From Plasmopara viticola (lineage: Eukaryota; Oomycota; Peronosporomycetes; Peronosporales; Peronosporaceae), in NCBI GenBank assembly GCA_001695595.3, contig MBPM02000019.1, positions 558,001 to 622,000 on the forward strand: a DNA stretch of 64,000 nucleotides, given 5' to 3'. The stretch's first letter is position 1, and each line of letters starts with the position of its first letter. Shown piece after piece: positions 54,666-64,000 of this stretch. Both the position numbers and the translations under genes were made by a program. The notes beneath the pieces are model-generated. The model did not search any database. It was not told where the DNA came from and saw nothing but the letters and a program-made list of their open reading frames with translations.

Positions 54666-57029
54666 CTAGCTAAGGGACTTTTCAAAGCAATAGTTGGCAG
54701 CAGCTTGCACGTCCCCTTTCTTTTTTTTCAATGCCTGAACGGCAAGCTCACGCGAAAAGCCCACGTCAAGTAGCTGCTGCACTCGTTTCGACTTTCGAAA
54801 TCGGATCACGAGTGGACGCGTTTGAGCCTTAATCACCTTCAGTGCGCGATCAATCTGGTAATGTTGGAGCGGATGGCCATTGGCTTGTAGGATCGTGTCG
54901 AACAGACAAATTTGGCCGCACTTCTCGGCACTAAACATGCCACCGTTGGCTCCACGAGGAAAACTCGTCACGCACAACTCATTGTCTATTTTTTCTAAAT
55001 ACAAGCCAAGCAGTAGTGCTTCACCAAAGCGCACGTCGTACTCATCCTCACCCACCGGAGCATTCATAGCGATGGATCGAGGACACATGGCAATCGCCGC
55101 AGACACAGGGGTGATGTTTTGCGAAATGGAATTACGACGGCTTAGCTCCGCTAGCTCAGCATCGACATCGAATTCCAAATCGGTTACGGATTGAATTCCC
55201 TGTCCACTCGACAAAGTCGATAATTCATCGACTCTATCCAACTCTGCCTCATCTCGTCGCCGCGAAGCTAGCCGTTCATTATCAGAAGATTCCTCTTCGA
55301 TAGACGGTGGCATCATTTCACTTGGCTGTGAGGCGCTAGACGAGCTTTTTTGCCGCTCTGTATTTAATAGACCATCATTCGCAAACAGTCCCACGGACGA
55401 GTCCTTCCGCTGATCAGGAAGCTCGTAAAATAGCAAAACTGGTTGAAATCGGCCCTTGAGACACTCGGATACGACATCGTTCCAGCTACCAATCTGAAGT
55501 ACCCGCGAATCATCGAACAGTAACCACATCTTGTGCGCTGTGCTGTAGAAAAGAGCTACATAATGGCGCCCGTAGTAGCATACAAAACCTCGCAAGCGGT
55601 ATGTGGTTCGCTGACCACCGTTTTTGAAACGAATGACCGGTCCAGCAGCGTCAAAGCACTTTGCCAGATCCATACGAGTGTTAATATTATCAAACACCCC
55701 CTGCACCTGCTTCTTCGTTGCACTTTGCGTAGCCCAGAGGATCGATACTGCAAACACCATTGGAAAACGATGAATCACCCGCTCCTTCTTGAGCTTGCCA
55801 TGGCAGCCCTCTTCCTTACACTTCGATGCCACGTCTGATTCTTGGGCTGTAAGCCGACGAAACATCTGCTCTGTCGATCCGTACTCGCACGCGTACAAGT
55901 CACTCGCGTAGGTTGAGTATACTAGGTTCGAGTACAAATTCCACGGTGAGCCGTGGTTGCACCTTCCACATACATACCGGTCGTAAATCTGGTGTGAAAA
56001 GACCAGATGCGGGATACTGTTATCATCAAAAACGGCTTGCGGTTTTCTCTCGTACGTTTCCCCGCTGACTAGACGAACTAGCGACTTGACCATCATCGTG
56101 GTCTTTTGTGTCTCTTCAATTTCCGTTGCATCGGTTTGTTGATGCATCAAGTTCAGCAGTGCTAACAGCGTCTCTTCGGCATCGTACATTGCTCCTTCCT
56201 GGAAATTTTTGTCAGCCGCGTAAAGCACACTCAATCCCTTTCGAATCGCACGGGAATGAAGCACTCCACTCGACGTATCGTCATACTCCATGAGCATCGA
56301 CTTGAGTGCTCGTAAAACATTCGACTCGACCGAGCGTGAATCTTCCTTTACTTCTACATGCAGCAAGAAATGCCGCATGGACGTCAAATGCCAGAAACTT
56401 TGAATGACGACGTTCAAGAAACAATTGTTCTCTCCCGAAGCATTCAATAGCCCGCGATGCACAGATGCTCCTTTTACCCACAAATTCGCTTCTTTCGTAC
56501 TTGTAGTAAACACCGCGGCTGCGTCTGAAGGTGATTCTGCGCTCTGGTCACTTTCACCAAGCGAAACTAGCGACGAAGTGTCGGGAACCGTATCATTCTC
56601 TTCCCGACTCGTCAACACTCGCAGTTGATGAATCCAGTCACTGGACGAAGTAGCAGTCAATGCGTCAATTTCCAGTACCTTGTCGGTCTGATCGTCTACC
56701 TGCTTTACGCTCACTAAAAAGGCAAAGCGGCGGCCGTCCCACGGTGCAACACCTAGCACCTTATAAGTGCGCACTGGCTTGACCAGACCCGACTGCAATT
56801 CGTCAGTACTGGGCTGGAACTTGAACGTGCTAAGGAGCAGCGTGTCGCGGGTCAAGATGCAGTAGCGCACGTGTCTTGGACGCACGTTGACCATACTGCG
56901 AGTCTTTAAATTGAGCCACCCTCGGTGGATGATTTCGCCAAAAGCCGACTTGAGAAAATCATTCTCGCTCGACAGCGGCGTGGGTTCGAGCACCGTGGGT
57001 TGCATGAACGACCACTTCACTATGACCAT
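54666..57029 (-). CDS. Ubiquitin-specific protease family protein with PH, PDZ-like and UBA domains
   Basis: 787 residues from the first ATG at 57029 (Met9, ATG at 57005, is an alternative). The PH domain is about 35-140 (IIHRGWLNLKTR to WIHQL). The USP (peptidase C19) domain is about 190-540. Its Cys box is GLLNASGENNCFLNVVIQ with Cys203, its His box is YGRHYVALFY with His489, and LFDDSRV supplies Asp506 or Asp507. A zinc-binding CxxC (354/357) pairs with C-x4-C (404/409). A Ser/acidic linker (540-650) leads to a PDZ-like segment (about 660-745) and a C-terminal UBA domain (about 751-787, LLDVGFSRELAVQALKK). The Cys box has extra residues, like the USP53/54 branch, which in humans was long considered inactive. 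The catalytic triad residues are nevertheless present. PH suggests membrane lipid binding and UBA ubiquitin binding. Confidence 0.85.
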   Translation of the reverse strand: MVIVKWSFMQPTVLEPTPLSSENDFLKSAFGEIIHRGWLNLKTRSMVNVRPRHVRYCILTRDTLLLSTFKFQPSTDELQSGLVKPVRTYKVLGVAPWDGRRFAFLVSVKQVDDQTDKVLEIDALTATSSSDWIHQLRVLTSREENDTVPDTSSLVSLGESDQSAESPSDAAAVFTTSTKEANLWVKGASVHRGLLNASGENNCFLNVVIQSFWHLTSMRHFLLHVEVKEDSRSVESNVLRALKSMLMEYDDTSSGVLHSRAIRKGLSVLYAADKNFQEGAMYDAEETLLALLNLMHQQTDATEIEETQKTTMMVKSLVRLVSGETYERKPQAVFDDNSIPHLVFSHQIYDRYVCGRCNHGSPWNLYSNLVYSTYASDLYACEYGSTEQMFRRLTAQESDVASKCKEEGCHGKLKKERVIHRFPMVFAVSILWATQSATKKQVQGVFDNINTRMDLAKCFDAAGPVIRFKNGGQRTTYRLRGFVCYYGRHYVALFYSTAHKMWLLFDDSRVLQIGSWNDVVSECLKGRFQPVLLFYELPDQRKDSSVGLFANDGLLNTERQKSSSSASQPSEMMPPSIEEESSDNERLASRRRDEAELDRVDELSTLSSGQGIQSVTDLEFDVDAELAELSRRNSISQNITPVSAAIAMCPRSIAMNAPVGEDEYDVRFGEALLLGLYLEKIDNELCVTSFPRGANGGMFSAEKCGQICLFDTILQANGHPLQHYQIDRALKVIKAQTRPLVIRFRKSKRVQQLLDVGFSRELAVQALKKKKGDVQAAANYCFEKSLS

Positions 57030-57041
57030 CACATACACCAC

Positions 57042-57413
57042 GAGTCAAGAGACATAATGTAAGAACTACAGCAGGAAGACAAGACGAAAGGGATCAACTA
57101 CCGTGAAGGGAGAGGGTGGTGAGATAGGGACTTAGGCAGAGAAGCTGCCCTAAGAGCCGTCACGTCGTTAAATGTTCGCACCTCCTCTATCAACTTCTTC
57201 GGTTGCAACAATCCGTTCTGATTGGTGGAAATGCAGTTTATGAAAAAATGCGGACAATTCCAGCGATTGCGCAACAACACTGTGCCAGCAAGTATTCGGA
57301 TAAAAACTGGGTCATTAACTAATAGAGCCGATTGCACAAAAAGGCGTCATTTACCACCCATGCTGGCACACCCCCAAGTAATTTACGACAATACGTGCCA
57401 CGACCATCATTCT
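57042..57413. other. Intergenic: deubiquitinase upstream region
   Basis: This lies between the start of the USP-family gene and the 3' end of the PHD-DDT gene, both on the minus strand. No clear initiator element, RNA gene or repeat was seen. Confidence 0.3.
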
Positions 57414-59408
57414 CTATGATGAGACTAAAGTGGCAGTTTTAGTATCACAATGGCGAGTACTGCGACGCAAATTTGAGTAGTCGTTTTCGTGCGGCTAAAT
57501 TGAAAGAAAAAGGTGAATTACTCACAAGCAATGACAAAAGGCCGTAGAACAAGGTGTTGTGACCTACCGAGTGCCGTATCCGTTTACTACTGCGTGTAGA
57601 TTGATGGTCATTCATCGGCCTCTTGGTCAACCCACTCCTGTTACGTTGGGACCGTCGAGGCCGTCTATTGCCCTCGTTGCAATCAGTTTCTTCGTCTGTA
57701 CCACTAGCACCATCGTCCTCACTCTGTGCATTTAACAAATGTTCTTGATAATCACTCTCATTCGAGTCCGCATCGGAATCTTCTCCAACCTCCTCTGTCA
57801 CATCAAGCTTTGCGTAATTGACCTGCTGTCGGTTGCGGAGCGAACATCGATTTATGCCTCCATCTTTATCAGACAAAATCAGTTCTCGTTTCGCAGCAAG
57901 ATCATGTTTCCTGCGCTCATTTCTTCTCCTCTTCTCTTGTTGACGAGTAAGTTTCTTAAGAGCCCCACGAGACAATACTTGCCATAATTGCAACTCGGCC
58001 GATTCTACCGACAGCGACAATTGCTGCACCAGCAAATTTACAGACTCAAAGTCGTGGCAGACGGTTTCCCAATTCATCCCGCCGTCTGTAGCACATCGAC
58101 AGATCCATACTGCCGCATCCGGCACTGTTGCGGCATCTTCCAGAACAAAGTAGCAACGACCCGCAGCATCCGTTCCAATGGGTTCATTTCTCTATCCAAA
58201 ACAAAACAAGAATGAGTACGCAGCTCTACCAATCATCCAAGATCGATTTGACGCACCATCGACTCGGCTGTCTCTCCATTTATTTGCTCGACAAGTGTCT
58301 CGTTGCGGTCAAATTGAATCTCACACAAAAACTTTAAGATCGCCACCCTCTCTGAAACTGGAAGTCTAAAGTAAAAATCTTCGCGCATCTCCATTTCTGC
58401 ACTGCAACTTAATGACTTTGTATTTTCTGCAATAGCGAGTGGATGCTCTTCTTCTCGCAAAAAGCGCATTAATTGGACATACCAAGGACCTTTCCTACGA
58501 GATACAGAACTCAATATTAATACAAAAATCGAAGCCAGGAATGAAAACAAGCTCGTACTTGGTGCCAAAATTTATATTTGCCAGCAGCTGCACATGTAGC
58601 TCTTCGCACAATTTGTCGTCTTTCGGCTCGATTAATATGTTGGCTAGATTCTACACCATCAATGAAGTTCACGAGCCGCATTAACAATACCCAAACTATA
58701 CAAGTGCAGACATAGGCCCCTCCTCACCTCTAGTGTTGTGGCGACTTTGGACAATTTGAGTCCAGACCGTCGAAAGCGTTGCAAGAACAAGAACACGGCA
58801 GCAAAGTCACTGCTCGTTAACAACTGATGCAGCTTATGCTTGTCGTCCGGCGGGTTGCAAGTCGGAAACGTGACTCCCTCAGGCTTCTCCACCCCAATCA
58901 AATTACTAATATCTTCCCACGCCGTTTCGTCATAAATAAACTGGCAACGACGGCAATGCCAGTCTTTATCCGACACTTCTCCCTTCACATCGTAGCACTT
59001 TTTGTGCACTGTCATCAAGCATGTGGCACAACGCAGCTCACAGCGCGCAGCCTCCTCCGTCTTGGCACTTTCACACACGCGGCACTCGTCGTTAATGTGA
59101 ATGTAACGTTGCACAAAGTTGCGAGGGACCTTTGCGGTCTTTTGCTCGGTACTTTTCTTGTCGTCATTTGTATAAATGACAGGTTCAGGATCTCTCGTAT
59201 CGTTGCTAGCTTTCTTAACTTTCGCACTGCCAATCGAAGGCTTGAACCATCGGTCCAAGGTGTGGGTCAACGGCTTGGACTTCGCATTGAAAATGGTTTT
59301 ACGCTTTGTGTTAGCCTTGTATTTATCTTTCATGTTGTTTAACTTGCTCGAAAATCCGTCGGCAGCTTCGGGCTTCGAGCTGATGCCGTCAGCCTCAAGT
59401 TGTATCAT
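57414..59408 (-). CDS. PHD-DDT-WHIM chromatin-remodelling subunit, five exons
   Basis: Predicted exons, 5' to 3' on the minus strand: 59408-58728, 58650-58559, 58494-58257, 58191-57568, 57494-57414. Introns are 77, 64, 65 and 73 bp, all GT-AG, giving 571 residues. A C4HC3 PHD finger lies at 109-155 (Cys109, 112, 127, 130, His135, Cys138, 152, 155). A DDT region follows, about 199-258 (SSDFAAVFLFLQRF, then EELHVQLLANI across intron 1). WHIM motifs are LPVSERVAILKFLCEI (exon 3) and IGTDAAGRCYFVL (start of exon 4). The C-terminal half is acidic then basic, with bipartite nuclear-localisation-like clusters (EKRRRNERRKH). DDT-WHIM proteins are accessory subunits of ISWI-type remodellers. The last intron is inferred; without it the frame simply ends at 57445. 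The first ATG is 59408; the reading frame further upstream has no ATG. Confidence 0.8.
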
Positions 59409-59688
59409 TTTGGCGGCAAAATAGAGTTTTTTTGCGCGACAATAAATTACAAAATGGTGTGTGCAACGTAAATCCTGTGTGAACTCACCCACCGTTCAAT
59501 GTAATGTACGCCAAATTCACGAAGCCTTTTCAAAGTGGAGGAAAAAAATTGGCTAGGGTCTACGCTCCAGTCGCAGTACTGGTGGAGTGAGGCTCCACGC
59601 TTTACTTAGTCGGCAACAAGCATCAGAAGTGTCAAGCAAACCACGTAAGTATCTTTTAAGGTGAATTTTTAAAATTCGTTCAAAACCC
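59409..59688. promoter_or_regulatory. 280-bp divergent promoter region
   Basis: This separates the start codons of the PHD-DDT gene (minus) and TFIIS (plus). The short distance implies that both promoters lie here. I see no clear oomycete initiator, and a CACGTAAGTATC at 59643-59654 looks like a splice donor with no obvious partner. Confidence 0.5.
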
Positions 59689-60609
59689 ATGGAAGACGTC
59701 AAACATCTGCACCGCCGCCTCCTTAAGTTCACGCGCGGAGATGTGACGGACGAGGGCGAGGCGCTCGAGATGCTGCGTGCATTGGAGAAGACGTCTGTGA
59801 CGTATTCCATTCTCAAGGAGACCAAGATGGGGCACACGGTTGGAAAGCTGCGCAAACACGAGAACGAAAAGATCGCGAGTCTCGCGCGGCTGCTAGTCAA
59901 GTCGTGGAAAAACATGGCGTTGTCCCCTCGCGCCGCCTCACCCGAGCGCAAGGTGTCGAGTAGCGGTACCACGTCACACGAGACGGGGATGTCGTCTCAC
60001 GTCAACTCGAGATCGAACGGTCTTAAGACGGCGCCTAAACCCTCAGCGGCCCGGACTAGCTCCACACCATTCATTCCTGCGGGTCTGGATAAAGTGCGCG
60101 CTACCGTACGCACCAAGCTTAAAGAGATCTTAGAAGTTTCTGAGGGTGGAGACCCGGGCCAAGTGGCTGCTGCTATCGAAGTGGCCATGGCCAGGACCTA
60201 CCAAATGGGAGCCCCTGGAGAGCAGAAGAAGGAGTACATGGCCAAGTATCGCCAACTGGCGTTCAATTTGAAAAAGAACGGAGAGCTTCGTCAGAACTTG
60301 CTCGATGACAATGTCAGTAGTGACCAATTGATTAAGATGTCGGCTGAAGAGCTGGCAACCGAAGAGAAGCGAGCTCAGATAGAAAAGCTACGTGACGACG
60401 CGTTCCAAGAGGCTCGGTTGGACTGGGCAGAAGCCAACCATGAAAAGATTCAAAAGCAGACTGGTACAGAGGGTACCAAAGGTCTTTTTACGTGTGGACG
60501 CTGCAAGTCGTCCAAGACCAGTAACACACAGAAGCAGACGCGCAGCGCAGATGAACCCATGACAGTTTTCGTCATGTGTCATAACTGCGGCAACCGATGG
60601 AAATGCTAG
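59689..60609 (+). CDS. Transcription elongation factor TFIIS
   Basis: 306 residues, single exon. Domain I (TFIIS N-terminal LW bundle) is about 1-76 (LEKTSVTYSILKETKMGHTV, then LARLLVKSWKNM). A Ser/Pro-rich linker (77-130) precedes domain II (about 133-250, VRTKLKEILEV, then KYRQLAFNLKKN), which binds RNA polymerase II. The C-terminal zinc ribbon (about 265-306) has Cys269, Cys272, Cys297 and Cys300, with the invariant RSADEPMT hairpin at 285-292. Its Asp288 and Glu289 reach the polymerase active site to stimulate cleavage of backtracked RNA. All key residues are present and the length is typical of the family. It is nuclear, acting with RNA polymerase II. Confidence 0.96.
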   Translation: MEDVKHLHRRLLKFTRGDVTDEGEALEMLRALEKTSVTYSILKETKMGHTVGKLRKHENEKIASLARLLVKSWKNMALSPRAASPERKVSSSGTTSHETGMSSHVNSRSNGLKTAPKPSAARTSSTPFIPAGLDKVRATVRTKLKEILEVSEGGDPGQVAAAIEVAMARTYQMGAPGEQKKEYMAKYRQLAFNLKKNGELRQNLLDDNVSSDQLIKMSAEELATEEKRAQIEKLRDDAFQEARLDWAEANHEKIQKQTGTEGTKGLFTCGRCKSSKTSNTQKQTRSADEPMTVFVMCHNCGNRWKC

Positions 60610-63600
60610 CGTAGCCAACGTCGGTCTCCTTGTGCCCTCAGTCTTTGATTCCTTGCTCGCTTATGTCGTAGCCGTGCTGCATAACCTTATCTCTCTCTAC
60701 ATTTGTCGCAAACCGCGGGTAGAATCTGCGTCCTGCGGTTGACGTATCTGCCCGCTAGTGGTGTTATAAATATCGGTACGAAAACACCCTAAATAGTAGT
60801 ACTAACTACGCAAAGAAATATTCATCGTTTCCAATTCTCGTGTTGATGATGCCTTTGTGTGTGAGAAAAGTCATGCTGCCTTGGTTGGAGGCAATCATGA
60901 CGAATGGAGGCTTGCTCATTAGATACACAGGTATATGACTAGTAAAATCATGCTCGTAATAAAATAGCATTGCAACAACTTATATTGGCCCTAGCTGAAA
61001 GAATATTGCACCTTCAAAATGGTTCGACGAGTTCTAGAAGGTAGACTTTTAGCATTTATTAATACTAAATCTCCAATTCGAAATTTTAATTGCCATTATG
61101 TCAAGCACGTGTCTTAAGACATTAGACCTCTCGGACACGAAGATGTCGTTACGCATTATTAGTGTCATTAAGCCTTGTACCACAATGCGGTGGCTAGACA
61201 AAACGTGGACGCTGGCGTACCATTTCAAGTAAAACGACGAGTAGCATGCTGAGACATGAGCGGAATTTTTATAATGAAAGCTTAACAAGTGAAAGTATGC
61301 TACTCCATCGCCTTGATGTAATTACGCGCGCACAGCGCAACACATGTTAACTCGGAGTCATTAAGTAATGGTAGCCTCTCTATAAAGACATGATCTCGCT
61401 CCGGTTTACGAACGGTCCACTGTGAACATATCCAGTTTGATGCCAAGTACCTTAAAAAAAATTATGAGATGTCCGTAAGGCGGGGGTCTCGAACCAACAG
61501 ACTCTTTTAAAGGATATCAGCAGAGTGAAGACCTCGCTTGTAAAGATCCCATACAGGCTCTCACTCTTGTACCAACTTATAGAAATTATGCGGTCTAAAG
61601 ACACGGACGTTAACCAGCGCTGCTTTTAAGTTAGCAAGGACCACGATGCCATATGTACTTTCAACTTGATTCGCCAATATTGGATGTTTACGAAGGCACA
61701 AGCCTTCTCTCCAACGAGATGGCCGTCCATCGAGGTATCGTGAGCTTTATGAGGAATACGGGATTTTGACTTCTCGTCTTAAATACAAACACCACGCTAA
61801 GTGGGTCAATTTGATTAGTATGTTAGAATAGCAGCTCTACTTCCATCAAGAACGGATGCAGTCTTGTGCATAATTGCGGCGGCAAACGTTTGCCCTAGAC
61901 TTCAAGCGCATCGCTCTCCAACAATCTTTAGCAGAGCCGCACACATATCTTCTCGTGTATGCGCACCACGAAGTGGATGCAATTCAATCGAGGTCACAGT
62001 TGTGACAAGTGTTACGGACTGCGCAATAACGCATCCGTACGAGCCTTCTTTTCTTGGCTCATGCTTTCCTTAATATATATTACGAAGTAAAAGACCCACT
62101 TTGTCATTTTTTACAAAAAAGAGGTGGTGCGTGATGACGAATAATCTGCTGTGATCACAAATGGCTTAGAGCCTTTCAGGTGAAGCTTAATTTATAGCAG
62201 AAAGCACTTTTATTGGCAGGGCAGAACTTTGCAACCTTGAGCTGCCGCGATCTGAGCGCGATCATCTAAACACGCGCCTCGACATCTTCTTGCAGTCGAT
62301 GGCAAATCCTGATGCTTTACAGATGGCACTTAACGGGCGTTTAAATCCGACAAGGCCGTAATGGGCGCCTGTGATAGAATTTTTTTTTACTTTGTCAGAC
62401 GCTTCTGGATCTCGGGCTACTATAATTTATTTTTGTGTTCTTTCTAAGAAAAGTAGGCTGTGACCTAGCCACTTCTGTATAATTCTCACTAAACTGGTGC
62501 AGCTTATAGGCCTTCCTTGAGTCCTTCAAGTTCAAAATCTATCAAATCTACAATGACCTCGACCTGCCTAGAGGACCTACATAGTATTAATCAATTTTTG
62601 CGCATGCACACGAGCACACGTCACAAGTGGCATGCACAATGTGGCTTTCTCCGGCTTGATCTGGTCGCCTGTGTACATAATTGTCAAAACGTATGCCCGC
62701 TCATGCACCCGCTGGGGCCTAAACAATTGTATTACCAGAAATTTGAATATCGCAGGCACGTATGATAGCCCTTGGGGCATGACCAACCACTTCCAGAGCA
62801 TACAGCTCAGAGTGCTGACCGTGGCCAATGATATGCCACCCTTGAGTGATAAGTTAATAGTGCTCGTCGATTAAGTTTTCTTGTACGTCCCGCCATGTTG
62901 CTTTGTAGTATATCCTCTCCACGACTAAACGTCTTTGCAGAGATGATGGCCGCATTCACTTTATCACAAGTGTGTATGATGCGTCACTCGTCATTTAAAA
63001 AGCTGACACTTAATGTTGGCGTATATGGGGGGATTACTTTACTTAACCAATACCACCATATCTTTTGCACGAAAGAATGCGTCGTAAATATCATACTTTT
63101 GTTTAATAAAAACACTGTCATGTCGCGCAGTATTTGGTTGTGCAAATTCATTTCATGACGTACATCTCTATCAGGTGGCCGTGCTGGAGACGGGTCGCGC
63201 GGGCGTCGAGCGAAAGTTGCTTCTTTATCGCCGTGAAATGTGTAAGCCTTTGCTCGACTATTTTTTCTACCTGGCTCGACTAGCATTTGCTCGGTCTAGG
63301 TCCTTAGCTCCACCTCCTTATCTTGTGGGAGCCGTTGCTTAATTACTGCTTTGAAGAGCGAAAAACATCTGCTTAAATTGTCAGCTTGAGCTTAATTTTG
63401 ACCGTTTCATGTGTCGAAAACCTCTGTTCGATCGTCGTCAAATGGTGCAAAACCGCTGTTTGCCTTACTGTGTGCAACTCATCCCCGCGTTGATGCGGCG
63501 TTTTGTTGACCGCCAATTCGTCCAGAAACTACCGTACAAAAAAGAGGATGCAAATCAAGCTGCTGGTTTTCCTGTGTACAGCGCGTGTTACTAAAGACTT

Positions 63601-64000
63601 CTCAACCCGCCATGGCAAAGACTACTCGCTTGGCACGACTAAAAAACAATATTTAATCACATCCTAATCGACCAACGCTTGATTAAATTGACATCCAATG
63701 TGCAATCGTGCGAGATGCAAAATTCCCGTAATGCTACTAAATGCATAAATAAGTTTAATGACTGATATTTCGTCGTATCTGCAAAAAACAATTCGAGTTA
63801 TACTGCTGCAGAAGGTCTCGTCGTGATATGCATTGAGGTTCACTGTAAGCAACTTCGACAACAATTCTGCCAAGACCCTCACAAAACAAATCTTTAATGT
63901 AAGCACCAATAAATACGGCGCGAAAAGAATTGTTTGTCACCTTTGCGTCCAGACAAAGCAGTTATGGCCAGACCCTTTAGACACGAAGGCTTATGATAAG
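60610..64000. other. Gene-free stretch with a minus-strand Gypsy RT fragment
   Basis: On the minus strand, 62577-62828 reads VMPQGLSYVPAIFKFLVIQL FRPQ, the RT segment following the catalytic palm entry of a Ty3/Gypsy element of a different subfamily from those at 5-31 kb (MPQGLSNAPATF type). No other retroelement domain could be placed with confidence. The minus frame at 62984-63286 and the plus frames near 63400-63590 have no recognised domain. Nothing supports a host gene here. Confidence 0.5.

Noticed and set aside
61440..61510. B-box-like GGTTCGAGACC on the minus strand near 61484-61494
   Set aside because: No matching A box, T-stem pairing or tRNA fold around it.

Overview
The window looks like a nuclear contig from a peronosporalean oomycete (Phytophthora or downy-mildew type). 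The evidence is a Crinkler (CRN) N-terminal domain, a small secreted protein with an EER motif, an oomycete-style initiator next to a CAATTTG element, and housekeeping genes with 64-78 bp introns, all embedded in heavily decayed Gypsy retroelements. The species cannot be named from the sequence alone.

Layout. From 1 to 34 kb the DNA is mostly decayed Gypsy/LTR material in both orientations, including a 2.1 kb inverted pair at 23.3-25.4 and 28.5-30.7 kb and one tRNA-derived SINE candidate near 19.9 kb. One gene sits inside it: a secreted Pro/Gln/Asn-rich protein at 12.26-16.8 kb with about 14 copies of a 92-residue (276 bp) repeat, broken by a one-base deletion near 15018. At 34.3-36.1 kb is a GH37 trehalase without a membrane anchor. 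At 36.5-38.1 kb lies a many-times frameshifted CRN effector pseudogene with a kinase-like C-terminus. After a second transposon-rich stretch comes a small gene block: an EER effector candidate (-), divergent from a six-exon class II eIF4E (4EHP-like) gene (+), convergent with a membrane-anchored GH37 trehalase (-). A quiet 4.7 kb follows. Then a compact block holds a GPI-anchored EGF-like surface protein (+), a PH-USP-PDZ-UBA deubiquitinase-like protein (-), a five-exon PHD-DDT-WHIM chromatin protein (-), and TFIIS (+), the last two sharing a 280 bp divergent promoter region. The final 3.4 kb is again transposon relic.

Most unusual signals. (1) A family of about 0.3 kb retroposons (four copies), most with short target-site duplications, is made of the head, a short middle piece and the tail of a LINE whose partly deleted 1.15 kb relative is also present at 38.6-39.7 kb. 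The build resembles trypanosome RIME/NARTc elements. Two copies form an inverted pair just upstream of the first trehalase. (2) Three perfect foldbacks (24-3-24, 24-3-24 and 19-23-19) look like template-switch inverted duplications; one falls where the CRN gene first loses its reading frame. (3) The 92-residue repeat array shows dimer-level higher-order structure.

Functional themes: trehalose hydrolysis in two compartments, host-facing or surface proteins (effector candidates, repeat protein, EGF protein), and conserved information-processing genes (4EHP, TFIIS, chromatin remodelling, ubiquitin). Exon structures were read by eye from splice consensus and homology and need transcript support.
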